This document shows positions 1 through 8,021 of a stretch of DNA of 64,000 nucleotides, piece by piece. The stretch is from Azospirillum brasilense (GTDB lineage Bacteria; Pseudomonadota; Alphaproteobacteria; Azospirillales; Azospirillaceae), in NCBI RefSeq assembly GCF_022023855.1, contig NZ_CP059453.1, positions 62,001 to 126,000 of the forward strand. Direction: 5' to 3'. The notes beneath the pieces were generated by a model. That model made no database searches. It saw only the letters and a list, made by a program, of their open reading frames with translations, and was not told the origin of the DNA. Made by a program: the position numbers and the translations under genes. Positions within the stretch are counted from its first letter, which is position 1; each line of letters begins with the position of its first letter.

Positions 1-93
1 GCAAGCGGCGTGCTAGGCTTTCGTTCGGCCTGTTGAAGGCCCCATGACCGGACCGACGGCCGGACCGGTCGGGAACATCAGGACACGCGTACC

Positions 94-978
94 ATGAATC
101 ACATCGTCGCCCCCTGCTTTAAGGATCAGGGCCTTGAGGACCAGAACCTCAAGGAGTTGGAGCGCCCGGAATCGCCCCTTCTGGAGGGCGTCGACGGCAT
201 GTGGGCGATGCTGCGCGCCGAGGCGGAGAACGTCGTCGTCAAGGAGCCTTGGCTGCGCCCCTTCATCGACACCGCCATTCTGCTGCACCATGACTTCCCG
301 TCGGCGCTGGGCAGCCTGCTGGCGCGCAAGCTGGGTGATTCCTACATCTCCGCCGACCAGCTCGCGATGCTCGTACGCTCGGCGGTCGCCGACGCGCCCT
401 GCATCGTGGAGGAGGCCTGCTCCGACCTTCAGGCCATCTGCACGCGCGATCCGGCAGCGGACAACTGCCTGACGCCCTTCCTCTACTACAAGGGCTTCCA
501 CGCGCTGGAATGGCATCGCATCGGCCATTGGCTGTGGCGGCGCGAGCGGCGCGACCTCGCCCACTTCCTGCAAAGCCGGGTGTCGGAGGTCTTCGCCGTG
601 GACATCCACCCGGCGGTCCCGGTCGGGCGAGGCGTCTTCATCGACCACGGCACCGGCGTGGTGATCGGCGAAACCGCCGTGGTCGGCAACGACGTGTCGA
701 TCCTTCAGGAGGTCACGCTCGGCGGTACCGGCAAGGAGCATGGCGACCGCCATCCGAAGGTGCGCGACGGCGTCCTGCTGTCCGCCGGGGCCAAGATCCT
801 CGGCAACATCGAGATCGGCAGCCGCGCCAAGGTCGGAGCCGGCAGCGTGGTGCTGAAGGACGTGCCGCCCTGCGCCACCGTGGTCGGCGTCCCGGCGCGG
901 ATCGTCGGCTGGTGCCGCGACACGGTGCCGGCGCTCGCCATGGACCAGACGGTGCCGGAGCCGGAATATCACATCTGA
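94..978 (+). CDS. cysE: Serine O-acetyltransferase CysE
   Basis: Cytoplasmic enzyme that acetylates L-serine with acetyl-CoA to give O-acetylserine, the first step of cysteine synthesis. The 294-residue product has an N-terminal helical domain (about residues 30-140, with DPAADNCLTPFLYYKGFHAL typical of the family) and a C-terminal left-handed beta-helix of hexapeptide repeats (about 165-270) containing the conserved stretches IDHGTGVVIGET and LGGTGKEHGDRHPKV. Length is slightly above the usual 260-280 because of a longer N-terminus. The ATG at 94 has an AGGA about 11 bases upstream. It ends convergently with the LysR gene, and the two stop codons overlap by 10 bases. The first 93 bases of the window hold no gene. 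Family assignment is secure. Confidence 0.95.
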   Translation: MNHIVAPCFKDQGLEDQNLKELERPESPLLEGVDGMWAMLRAEAENVVVKEPWLRPFIDTAILLHHDFPSALGSLLARKLGDSYISADQLAMLVRSAVADAPCIVEEACSDLQAICTRDPAADNCLTPFLYYKGFHALEWHRIGHWLWRRERRDLAHFLQSRVSEVFAVDIHPAVPVGRGVFIDHGTGVVIGETAVVGNDVSILQEVTLGGTGKEHGDRHPKVRDGVLLSAGAKILGNIEIGSRAKVGAGSVVLKDVPPCATVVGVPARIVGWCRDTVPALAMDQTVPEPEYHI

Positions 979-1913
979 CGGGCCGGGTGATGGCTCTGGC
1001 CGCTCCGGAACTCCGGCGCGGTCATCTCCTCGCGGGTCAGGGCGATGAACAGCTCCACCACCGGGCTCTTGGAGCGGTTGGCGTCGAAGGCCACCTGGAA
1101 GGGCGCCTGATAGGACAGGACCTTGGGCAGCAGCACCCGCAGCCGCCCGGCCTTGACGTAGGGTGCCGCGTAATGGTCCGGCAGATAGCCGGCGTAGGCA
1201 CCGGACAGGATCAGCCGCGCCGCCCCCTCCATGTCGCTGACCGTTGCCTTGGGCGTCGAAATCGCAAAGATCTTCAGGTCGCGCGATCCCCAATAGCTCC
1301 GCGCGACCAGCCGGTAGCGGCGGATTTCGTCCAGGTCGATGGCCTCGTCCGGCAGGGTGAACAGCGGGTGCCCGTCCGCCACGCAGAAGTGGATCGTCTC
1401 GTTGTAGAGGTCCTGGTAGGACAGGCTGGGCACGATGCGCGGGAAGCTGGCGATGGCAAGTTGGAGCTGCCCACCGATGACGTCGCGCAGAAGCTCGTTC
1501 GGCGGGCGGACGTTGATGATCAGCGAGACCTCCGGCGCCGCCTCGGTGAAGCGGGCGAAGACGCGCTCCAGCGGGGCGCGCGGGTCGGTCAGGGTGTTGT
1601 CGACCAGCCCGACCGCCAGCGTGCCGGTCAGCCGCTCGCGCAGGCCGCGCACCCGGCCGCGGAAGCGATCCAGCGAGTCGAACACGCGCCGCGCCTCGTC
1701 ATAGACCGCCTGCCCTTCCGGGGTGAGCTGGAATCCCGAGCGCCCACGCCGGCACAGCCGCAGGCCCAGCCGGGTCTCCAGATCGGCGAAATGGGTGGAG
1801 ATGGTGGACAGCGACAGGTTCAGTTCGCTCTGCGCCGCACTGAATCCGCCGGCCTCGACGATGGTCATGAACAACCGCAACAGGCGCAGATCCACGGTTT
1901 CCAGCTGAATCAT
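969..1913 (-). CDS. LysR-family transcriptional regulator
   Basis: 314-residue LysR-type regulator. The N-terminal winged helix-turn-helix lies at about residues 5-65 (DLRLLRLFMTIVEAGGFSAA, then LSTISTHFADLETRLGLRL), followed by a type-2 periplasmic-binding-like effector domain. The ATG at 1913 is chosen because the helix-turn-helix begins right after it. The open frame continues upstream to 2099 but that part has no domain character and would overlap the divergent gene. It is divergent from the binding-protein gene of the transport/agmatinase operon, so it is the obvious candidate regulator of that operon. A perfect inverted repeat sits between them. The inducer is unknown; a polyamine or guanidino compound is an inference from the neighbours. 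Confidence 0.9.
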   Translation of the reverse strand: MIQLETVDLRLLRLFMTIVEAGGFSAAQSELNLSLSTISTHFADLETRLGLRLCRRGRSGFQLTPEGQAVYDEARRVFDSLDRFRGRVRGLRERLTGTLAVGLVDNTLTDPRAPLERVFARFTEAAPEVSLIINVRPPNELLRDVIGGQLQLAIASFPRIVPSLSYQDLYNETIHFCVADGHPLFTLPDEAIDLDEIRRYRLVARSYWGSRDLKIFAISTPKATVSDMEGAARLILSGAYAGYLPDHYAAPYVKAGRLRVLLPKVLSYQAPFQVAFDANRSKSPVVELFIALTREEMTAPEFRSGQSHHPARQM

Positions 1914-1964
1914 CGCCACGACGCCGCCCTCCCCTGCCCCGCCCGCCGGTTCCGGGACGCCCGA

Positions 1965-1986
1965 TACTTCGGCCCGGATCGAAGTA
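1965..1986. promoter_or_regulatory. Inverted repeat, candidate LysR operator
   Basis: A perfect inverted repeat TACTTCG-N8-CGAAGTA lies in the 184-base gap between the divergent LysR gene and the binding-protein gene. LysR regulators usually bind an interrupted dyad in exactly this position and control both promoters. The dyad is seen directly; its use as an operator is inferred. Confidence 0.5.
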
Positions 1987-2097
1987 AGATACAAAACTTT
2001 CTGATTTTCGGGCAACGGCGCCGGGCGTCTAATGACCGCAGGCCGCAATGCTGGCCTCACGAACAGATAAGCTCGTCCGCAAGGAAAGGTCGCATCC

Positions 2098-3219
2098 ATG
2101 AACGAGACGACGGGTAAGCAGGGACTTCACGCCGCTTTGACCGGCGGCATCAGCCGGCGCGCGGTTCTGGCCGGAGCGGGCACGCTGGCCACGGTGGCCG
2201 CCATCGGCTTTCCGAACATCGTCCGCGCCCAGTCGAAGACGCTGAAGGTCGGCGTCTACGGCGGCTACTTCAAGGAATCCTTCGAAAAGCACATCTTCCC
2301 GGAATTCTCCAAGGCCACCGGCATCACGGTGGAGGCCATCGCCGAGCCGACCGGCGAGGCGTGGCTGGTCCAGCTCGAACAGGCGGCCCGCGCCCGTCAG
2401 GCGCCCGCCGACGTCTCGATGATGTCGCAGGTGGCGATGCTGAAGGGGGCCTCGGCGGAACTGTGGGCGCCCTTCGACCTGTCGAAGATCCCCAACGCCG
2501 CCAAGGTCGTCCCGCACCTCGTCAACAAGTATCCGGACGGCAAGGTCAGCGGCATCGGCGCGGTGTCCTGGTACATCACGCTGGTCACCAACACCAAGAG
2601 CTACCCGCAGGCCCCGGACAGCTGGGCGGCGCTGTGGGACCCGGCGAACAAGGACAAGCTGGGCCTGCTGGCGCTGGTCAGCAACAGCTTCCTGCTGGAG
2701 GTCACGGCGGCCACTTTCTTCGGCGGCACCAAGCATCTGGACAGCGAGCAGGGGCAGCTCGATTGCTTCAAGAAGCTGGCGGAGCTGAAGTCCAATGTGA
2801 AGCTCTGGTACCGCGACGAGGCGCAGTTCGAGGCCTCGCTGAAGTCCGGCGAGATTCCGATGGGCCAGTATTACCACGACGTGACCGGCCTCGCCGCCGC
2901 GGACGGGCAACCGGTGCGCTCGACCTTCCCGAAGGAGGGCGGCATCCTCGATTCGGGAAGCTGGGCGGTCACCCGCGCCTCCAAGGCCGGCGACCTCGCT
3001 CATGTCTTCGTGGACTATATGTGCCAGCCGTCGATCCAGGCCCTGCTGTCGCGCAAGGTCGGCACCGCCCCGACCATCGACCGCAAGATGACCGACCTGA
3101 CTGACCAGGAGTTCGCCGCCGTGTCCTCCGACATCGCGCCGATCATCCCGCGCTATGACCTCTACACGAGCAAGTCCGACTGGCTGAACCAGAAGTGGAC
3201 GGAAATGATCGTCGGGTGA
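2098..3219 (+). CDS. ABC transporter periplasmic binding protein, polyamine-type
   Basis: Extracellular solute-binding protein of the PotD/PotF type, 373 residues. The N-terminus carries a twin-arginine signal (SRRAVLAGAG at about 18-27, a hydrophobic stretch, then VRAQ near residue 45), so it should be exported folded by Tat. The mature part begins KTLKVGVYGGYFKESFEKHI, typical of this fold. It is the first gene of a run in which ATPase, two permeases, agmatinase, amidase and threonine ammonia-lyase follow in the same direction. The ATG at 2098 has GGAAAGG upstream. Substrate specificity cannot be read from sequence; the adjacent agmatinase points to a polyamine or guanidino compound. Confidence 0.9.
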   Translation: MNETTGKQGLHAALTGGISRRAVLAGAGTLATVAAIGFPNIVRAQSKTLKVGVYGGYFKESFEKHIFPEFSKATGITVEAIAEPTGEAWLVQLEQAARARQAPADVSMMSQVAMLKGASAELWAPFDLSKIPNAAKVVPHLVNKYPDGKVSGIGAVSWYITLVTNTKSYPQAPDSWAALWDPANKDKLGLLALVSNSFLLEVTAATFFGGTKHLDSEQGQLDCFKKLAELKSNVKLWYRDEAQFEASLKSGEIPMGQYYHDVTGLAAADGQPVRSTFPKEGGILDSGSWAVTRASKAGDLAHVFVDYMCQPSIQALLSRKVGTAPTIDRKMTDLTDQEFAAVSSDIAPIIPRYDLYTSKSDWLNQKWTEMIVG

Positions 3220-3226
3220 GTGTGAG

Positions 3227-3358
3227 CCCTTCTCCCCTCTGGGGAGAAGGGTATGGGATGAGGGGGCGGTCGCAGGCCGGACACGCACTGCAATGAGGCT
3301 GCGTTGACGCCCTATGGGCGCCCCCTCACCCTAACCCTCTCCCCAGAGGGACGAGGGG
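3227..3358. repeat. REP-like palindrome pair
   Basis: Two copies of an intergenic palindromic repeat face each other. The first (about 3227-3266) contains the hairpin CCCTTCTCCC / GGGAGAAGGG. The second (about 3321-3358) starts CCCCCTCACCCTAACCCTCT. The same repeat type occurs at 9297-9417 and, as one arm only, at 39343-39372. It lies between the binding-protein and ATPase genes and could fold into an mRNA hairpin that sets higher expression of the binding protein than of the rest. That role is inferred. Confidence 0.75.
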
Positions 3359-3396
3359 ACAAAGCCCGTTGTGAACGACAGTCAAAAAGCCATCCC

Positions 3397-4458
3397 ATGT
3401 CAGCCCTTGTCCTCGACGGTCTCACCAAACGATACGGTCCCGTAACCGCGGTGCACGGCGCGTCGCTGCGCATCCCGCACGGGCAATTCGTCTGTCTGCT
3501 CGGCCCGTCCGGCTGCGGGAAGACGACGCTCCTGCGCATGATCGCCGGGCTGGAGGACCCCTCCGGCGGACGGCTGGTCATCGACGGACGCGACATCACC
3601 ACGGCCCCCGCCCACACGCGGGAATTCGGCATGGTGTTCCAGTCGCTGGCCCTCTTCCCGCACCTGACGGCGGGCGAGAACATCGCCTACCCCCTGCGCA
3701 TCCGCGGTGCCTCGAAGGCCGAGCAGCGCAAGCGCGCCGACGAGCTGCTGGAGCTGGTGCGCCTGCCCGGCGTCGCTGACCGGCCCGTCTCCAAGCTCTC
3801 GGGCGGGCAGCGGCAGCGCGTCGCGATCGCCCGCGCGCTGGCCCTGTCGCCCAAGCTGTTCCTGCTGGACGAGCCGCTGTCGGCGCTCGACGCCAAGCTG
3901 CGCGAGGCCATGCAGATCGAGCTGAAGCAGCTTCAGCAGCGGCTGGGCATCACCACCATCGTCGTCACCCACGACCAGCGGGAGGCTATGACCATGGCCG
4001 ACCTCGTGGTGGTGATGTCGCAGGGGCGCATCCATCAGGCCGCCCCGCCGATGGAGGTCTACCGCCAGCCCGCCGACGCCTTCGTCGCCGACTTCATCGG
4101 CATGACCAACCTGCTGGAGGGCGAGGTCACCGCCCCCGGCACCGCCATCGTGCCCGGCGGCACCCTCCATCTCCCAGACCTGCCGCCGACGGGCCGCGTC
4201 CTGCTGTCCGTCCGCCCGGAGGACGTGGTCGTCCATCCCGCCGGGACGGACGGGCCGAACCGGCTGACCGGCACGCTGTCCTTCATGCGCGACCTCGGCG
4301 CCAGTGTGGAGTTCCGCATCGATGTTGCCGGGCGGGAGATCGTCGCGCTGTCGCGTCCGCAGGACCGCCCGCCGGTCGCCCCCGGCGGCGCCCTGGCGGT
4401 GGAGTTCCCCCCGGCGGCTTGCGTCGTGCTGCCGCCAATGGCGGAGCGCCCGCAATGA
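3397..4458 (+). CDS. ABC transporter ATP-binding protein, PotA-type
   Basis: 353-residue ATPase subunit of the polyamine-type importer. Walker A is GPSGCGKTT at residues 36-44, the signature is LSGGQRQRVAIARAL, Walker B is LFLLDEPLSALD, and the switch histidine is in VVTHDQREA. A C-terminal TOBE-like regulatory region follows from about residue 240 (MTNLLEGEV, then LSVRPEDV). The ATG at 3397 (MSALVLDG) is preferred over upstream in-frame starts, which would encode translated repeat DNA. Its stop overlaps the start of the next permease (ATGA), so translation is probably coupled. Confidence 0.92.
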   Translation: MSALVLDGLTKRYGPVTAVHGASLRIPHGQFVCLLGPSGCGKTTLLRMIAGLEDPSGGRLVIDGRDITTAPAHTREFGMVFQSLALFPHLTAGENIAYPLRIRGASKAEQRKRADELLELVRLPGVADRPVSKLSGGQRQRVAIARALALSPKLFLLDEPLSALDAKLREAMQIELKQLQQRLGITTIVVTHDQREAMTMADLVVVMSQGRIHQAAPPMEVYRQPADAFVADFIGMTNLLEGEVTAPGTAIVPGGTLHLPDLPPTGRVLLSVRPEDVVVHPAGTDGPNRLTGTLSFMRDLGASVEFRIDVAGREIVALSRPQDRPPVAPGGALAVEFPPAACVVLPPMAERPQ

Positions 4459-5309
4459 TCCGCCGCGCGCCCCGTGGTCTGGCCGAGCACGCGCCGATCC
4501 TTTTCCCGGCGCTGATGCTGGTCGTCTTCTTCGTCATCCCCTTCAGCCTGATGATCGCGGTCAGCGTCTTCCGGCGGGTTCCCGGCGGCTTCTACGAGCC
4601 GGACCTCGTCTTCGCCAACTACGAGCGCTTCCTAACCGCCTTCTTCGGCGGGGTGATGTCCTTCTCGCTGGGGCTGGCGGCGCTGGTCGCGGTGTTGTCG
4701 GTGGGCATCGCCTTCCCCTTCACCTACCGGCTGGTCAAACTGCCGCGCGGCGCGCAGATCCGCTGGCTGGTCTTCCTGCTGTCGATCCTGTCGCTGTCGG
4801 AAGTCATCATCGGCTTCGCCTGGTCCACCCTGCTGTCGCGCACCGCGGGCATCACCAACCTGTTCGTGGCGCTGGGCCTGATGGCCGAACCGCAATCGCT
4901 CAGCCCCAGCTTCGGCGCGCTGCTGGCCGGGCTGGTCTATCAGGCTTTCCCCTACACGGTGCTGGTGCTCTACCCGGCGCTCGCCCGCCTCGATCCCTAT
5001 CTGGAGGAGGCGGCGCGAACGCTCGGTTCCTCGCCGCTGCGCGCCTTCTTCACGGTGGTGGTGCCGGGGCTGCGCAACACCATCGTGGCGACCACGATCA
5101 TGGTGTTCGTCTTCGCGCTCGGCTCCTACCTGCTGCCGCAGCTTCTGGGACGGCCCCAGCATTGGACGCTGTCGGTGCTCATCACCGATCAGGCGATCTA
5201 CCAGTCCAACATGCCCTTCGCGGCGGCCATGGCCGTCTTCCTGGTGCTGGTCAGCCTCGCCCTCGTCGGGCTGGCGCTGCTCGCCGGGCGGCGGGAGGAG
5301 ACGGCCTGA
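4455..5309 (+). CDS. ABC transporter permease, PotB-type
   Basis: 284-residue inner-membrane permease with about six hydrophobic segments and the BPD-type EAA loop (EEAARTLGSSPLRAFFTVVV) that docks on the ATPase. The start ATG at 4455 overlaps the ATPase stop by four bases, and its own stop overlaps the next permease start (TGATG-type overlap at 5307-5311). It forms a heterodimeric channel with the following permease. Confidence 0.92.
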   Translation: MIRRAPRGLAEHAPILFPALMLVVFFVIPFSLMIAVSVFRRVPGGFYEPDLVFANYERFLTAFFGGVMSFSLGLAALVAVLSVGIAFPFTYRLVKLPRGAQIRWLVFLLSILSLSEVIIGFAWSTLLSRTAGITNLFVALGLMAEPQSLSPSFGALLAGLVYQAFPYTVLVLYPALARLDPYLEEAARTLGSSPLRAFFTVVVPGLRNTIVATTIMVFVFALGSYLLPQLLGRPQHWTLSVLITDQAIYQSNMPFAAAMAVFLVLVSLALVGLALLAGRREETA

Positions 5310-6109
5310 TGCTGATGCGCACGCTGAATTCCCTGATCGCCGGCCTGATCGCCCTGGTCCTGGCCGCCCCCATCCTGGTGGTGGCCGGAGTCTCAGTGAA
5401 CGAGAAGAAGTCGCTGACCTTTCCGCCGCAGGGCTTCTCGCTCGCCTGGTACGCGGAGGTCTTCACCGATCCCGGCTGGCGCGGCGCGCTGATCACCAGC
5501 CTCGTCGTCGCCACCCTGTCGGCGGCGCTGGCGGTGCTGATCGCCTTTCCGCTGGCCTGGTTCCTGTGGCGCTGGCGGGCGCCCTGGGCGCGGGCGTTCG
5601 AGGTGCTGGGCATGACGCCCTTCATCCTGCCGCCAGTCATCACGGCGCTGGGCTTCCTCAGCTTCTGGGCGGCGGTGGGGGAATACGGGTCACCCTGGAC
5701 GGTGGTGGTCAGCCACGCGGTGTTCTTCGTGACGCTGCCGCTGGTCACGCTGTCGCTGGGCTTCGGCGCCGTCGACCGTTCCTACGTGGAGGCCGCGGCG
5801 ACCATGGGGGCGGACGACCGGACGGTGCTGCGCACGGTGGTGATGCCGCTGGTGCGGCCCTACGTGATCTCCGGCTTCGCCTTCGCCTTCGTGCTGTCGC
5901 TGAACGAGTACATCGTGGCCTACATGGTGGTCGGCTTCACGCTGGAGACGCTGCCCATCAAGATCTTCAACGCGCTCCGCTACGGCTACACGCCGACCAT
6001 GGCCGCCGTGACGGTGCTGTTCGTGACGCTGACCGCGGTGGTCTTCGGGCTGATCGCGTGGTTCGGCGACCTGCCCCGCCTTCTCGGCGCCTGGGCCAAG
6101 AACGACTAA
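5309..6109 (+). CDS. ABC transporter permease, PotC-type
   Basis: 266-residue second permease with about six transmembrane segments, an N-terminal signal-anchor-like helix and the EAA loop VEAAATMGADDRTVLRTVVM. It pairs with the preceding permease. The ATG at 5309 overlaps the stop of the upstream gene by one base. A much longer open frame extends upstream but runs antiparallel to no known domain and overlaps the first permease. Confidence 0.92.
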   Translation: MLMRTLNSLIAGLIALVLAAPILVVAGVSVNEKKSLTFPPQGFSLAWYAEVFTDPGWRGALITSLVVATLSAALAVLIAFPLAWFLWRWRAPWARAFEVLGMTPFILPPVITALGFLSFWAAVGEYGSPWTVVVSHAVFFVTLPLVTLSLGFGAVDRSYVEAAATMGADDRTVLRTVVMPLVRPYVISGFAFAFVLSLNEYIVAYMVVGFTLETLPIKIFNALRYGYTPTMAAVTVLFVTLTAVVFGLIAWFGDLPRLLGAWAKND

Positions 6110-6140
6110 CCTTCTTTCCTTTTTCAAAGAGATCCGGACG

Positions 6141-7196
6141 ATGATCGACCCTCAGAAGCTTGATCGTTTGCGTACGAAGTACAGCGGCTCCGGCGGCAAC
6201 GACTTCCACGATCCGGAGTTCCAGCGGGTGGCCGCCCTCCAGTTCTCCGGCGGCAAGCGGGTGCAGCCCTTCGCCGGGGTGTCCACCCTGCTCGACGCCC
6301 CCTACCGCCCCGACGCGGCGGAGGCGGCGGACTTCGGCGGGCTGGACATCGCGCTGATCGGCGTGCCTATGGATCTGGGAGTCACCAACCGGGCCGGCGC
6401 CCGCCTCGGCCCGCGCGCGGTGCGCGGGATGGAGCGCATCGGCCCCTACGAGCACGCCCTGCGCATGGTCCCGGCGGCCTCCTGCAAACTGGCCGACGTC
6501 GGCGACGTGCCGCTGTCCAGCCGCTTCAGCCTGGAGGCGTGCCACGGCGACATCCTGGCCTTCTACAACCGCGTGATGGACGCGGGCGTCGTGCCGCTTT
6601 CGGTGGGCGGCGACCATTCCATCACCTATTCGATCCTCAAGGCTCTGGGCCGCGAGCGTCCGGTGGGCATGATCCATTTCGACGCCCATTGCGACACCGG
6701 CGGCCCCTACGAGGGCGCCAAGTTCCACCATGGCGGCCCCTTCCGGCAGGCGGTCCTGGACGGCGTGCTGGACCCGGAGCGCACGGTGCAGATCGGCATC
6801 CGCGGCAGCACCGAGTATTTGTGGGAGTTCTCCTACGACAGCGGGATGACCGTGATCCACGCGGAGGACATCCCGGAGCGCGGCATCGCCAGCGTCATCG
6901 AGACGGCGCGCAAGGTGGTGGGCGACGGGCCGGTCTACATCTCCTTCGACGTGGATTGCCTGGACCCGGTCTTCGCTCCCGGCACCGGCACCCCGGAGGT
7001 CGGCGGCCTGACCACGCGGGAGGCGCTGGCGATCCTGCGCGGGCTCGACGGGCTGGACATCATCGGCGGCGACGTGGTGGAGGTGGCGCCGCAGTACGAC
7101 GCGACGACCAACACCGCCCACGCCGGCGCCCAGATGCTGTTCGAAATCCTCTGCCTGTCGGTGCGCGCCCTCGCCAACCGCCAGGGCCGAGGCTGA
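6141..7196 (+). CDS. speB: Agmatinase / ureohydrolase family protein
   Basis: Mn-dependent ureohydrolase that removes urea from a guanidino compound (agmatine to putrescine in the namesake). The 351-residue product carries all three metal-binding motifs: GGDHS at 156-160, DAHCD at 181-185 and SFDVDCLDP at 268-276. It lies 31 bases after the permease gene, with AGAGATCCGG before the ATG. The family also contains guanidinobutyrase, guanidinopropionase and guanidine hydrolase, which are hard to tell apart by eye. The link to an importer, an amidase and a deaminase favours a catabolic role over polyamine biosynthesis. The family is certain, the substrate is not. Confidence 0.9.
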   Translation: MIDPQKLDRLRTKYSGSGGNDFHDPEFQRVAALQFSGGKRVQPFAGVSTLLDAPYRPDAAEAADFGGLDIALIGVPMDLGVTNRAGARLGPRAVRGMERIGPYEHALRMVPAASCKLADVGDVPLSSRFSLEACHGDILAFYNRVMDAGVVPLSVGGDHSITYSILKALGRERPVGMIHFDAHCDTGGPYEGAKFHHGGPFRQAVLDGVLDPERTVQIGIRGSTEYLWEFSYDSGMTVIHAEDIPERGIASVIETARKVVGDGPVYISFDVDCLDPVFAPGTGTPEVGGLTTREALAILRGLDGLDIIGGDVVEVAPQYDATTNTAHAGAQMLFEILCLSVRALANRQGRG

Positions 7197-7200
7197 TCGC

Positions 7201-8007
7201 ATGCGGCTGACCCTGTTCCAGGCGGACGCGGAGCCCGGTGCGCCGCACCGCAACCTCGACCGTCTGAAGCGGGCGGCGGCGGAAGCGGCGGGGCGCAGCT
7301 CCGACCTGCTGATCGGGCCGGAAATGGGTCTGACCGGCTACGACATCGGTGCGGAGACGGTGCGCACCCTGGCCGAACCGGCGGACGGGCCGATGGCCGC
7401 GCGGGTCGCCGCCATCGCCCGGCGCTACGGCATCGCCATCCTCTACGGCTATCCGGAGCGCGCGGTGGACGGCGCCGTTTACAACGCCGCGCAACTGATC
7501 GGGGCGGACGGGCGGCCCCTGCTGAACCAGCGCAAGACGCATCTCTACGGCGACCTCGACCGCAGGACCTTCGCGCTGGGCGGCGACGCCTTCCCGACCG
7601 CCGATGTCGGCGGGGCGCGGGTCGGCGTGGTCATCTGCTACGACGTGGAGTTCCCAGAACTGGTGCGCCGCCACGCGCTGGCCGGGGTGGACGTCTTGCT
7701 GGTGCCGACCGCGCTGATGGCGCCCTACGAGATCGTCGCCACCGCCATCGTCCCAGCCCGCGCCTTCGAGAACGGCATCTTCGTCGCCTACGCCAACCGC
7801 TGCGGGACGGAGGGGGCGTTGCGTTATTGCGGCCTCAGCAGCGTGGCGGCGCCGGACGGGAGCGTGCTGGCGCGGGCGGGCGACGGCGAGGCGCTGCTGA
7901 CCGTCGATCTCGACCCCGCCCTGCGCCGGGTCGGCACGCATCTGGCGGACCGCCGCCCGGACCTGTACGGTGCGGTCTCCAGCGCGCCTGGGAAGGGCGG
8001 TTCGTAG
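7201..8007 (+). CDS. Carbon-nitrogen hydrolase (nitrilase superfamily amidase)
   Basis: 268-residue cytoplasmic amidase of the nitrilase superfamily. The Glu-Lys-Cys catalytic triad is visible as Glu41 (IGPEMGL), Lys112 (NQRKTHLYG) and Cys146 (VVICYDVEFPE). It starts four bases after the agmatinase stop with a GAGG upstream. In this setting it may hydrolyse an amide or N-carbamoyl product derived from the imported compound. N-carbamoylputrescine amidase and aliphatic amidase relatives are possible. The specific substrate is inferred only. Confidence 0.88.
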   Translation: MRLTLFQADAEPGAPHRNLDRLKRAAAEAAGRSSDLLIGPEMGLTGYDIGAETVRTLAEPADGPMAARVAAIARRYGIAILYGYPERAVDGAVYNAAQLIGADGRPLLNQRKTHLYGDLDRRTFALGGDAFPTADVGGARVGVVICYDVEFPELVRRHALAGVDVLLVPTALMAPYEIVATAIVPARAFENGIFVAYANRCGTEGALRYCGLSSVAAPDGSVLARAGDGEALLTVDLDPALRRVGTHLADRRPDLYGAVSSAPGKGGS

Positions 8008-8021
8008 AGGAAGCACAGGAC

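Noticed and set aside
7060..8016. Antisense frame opposite the amidase
   Set aside because: Shadow of a gene whose catalytic triad is intact; no domain in the antisense reading.
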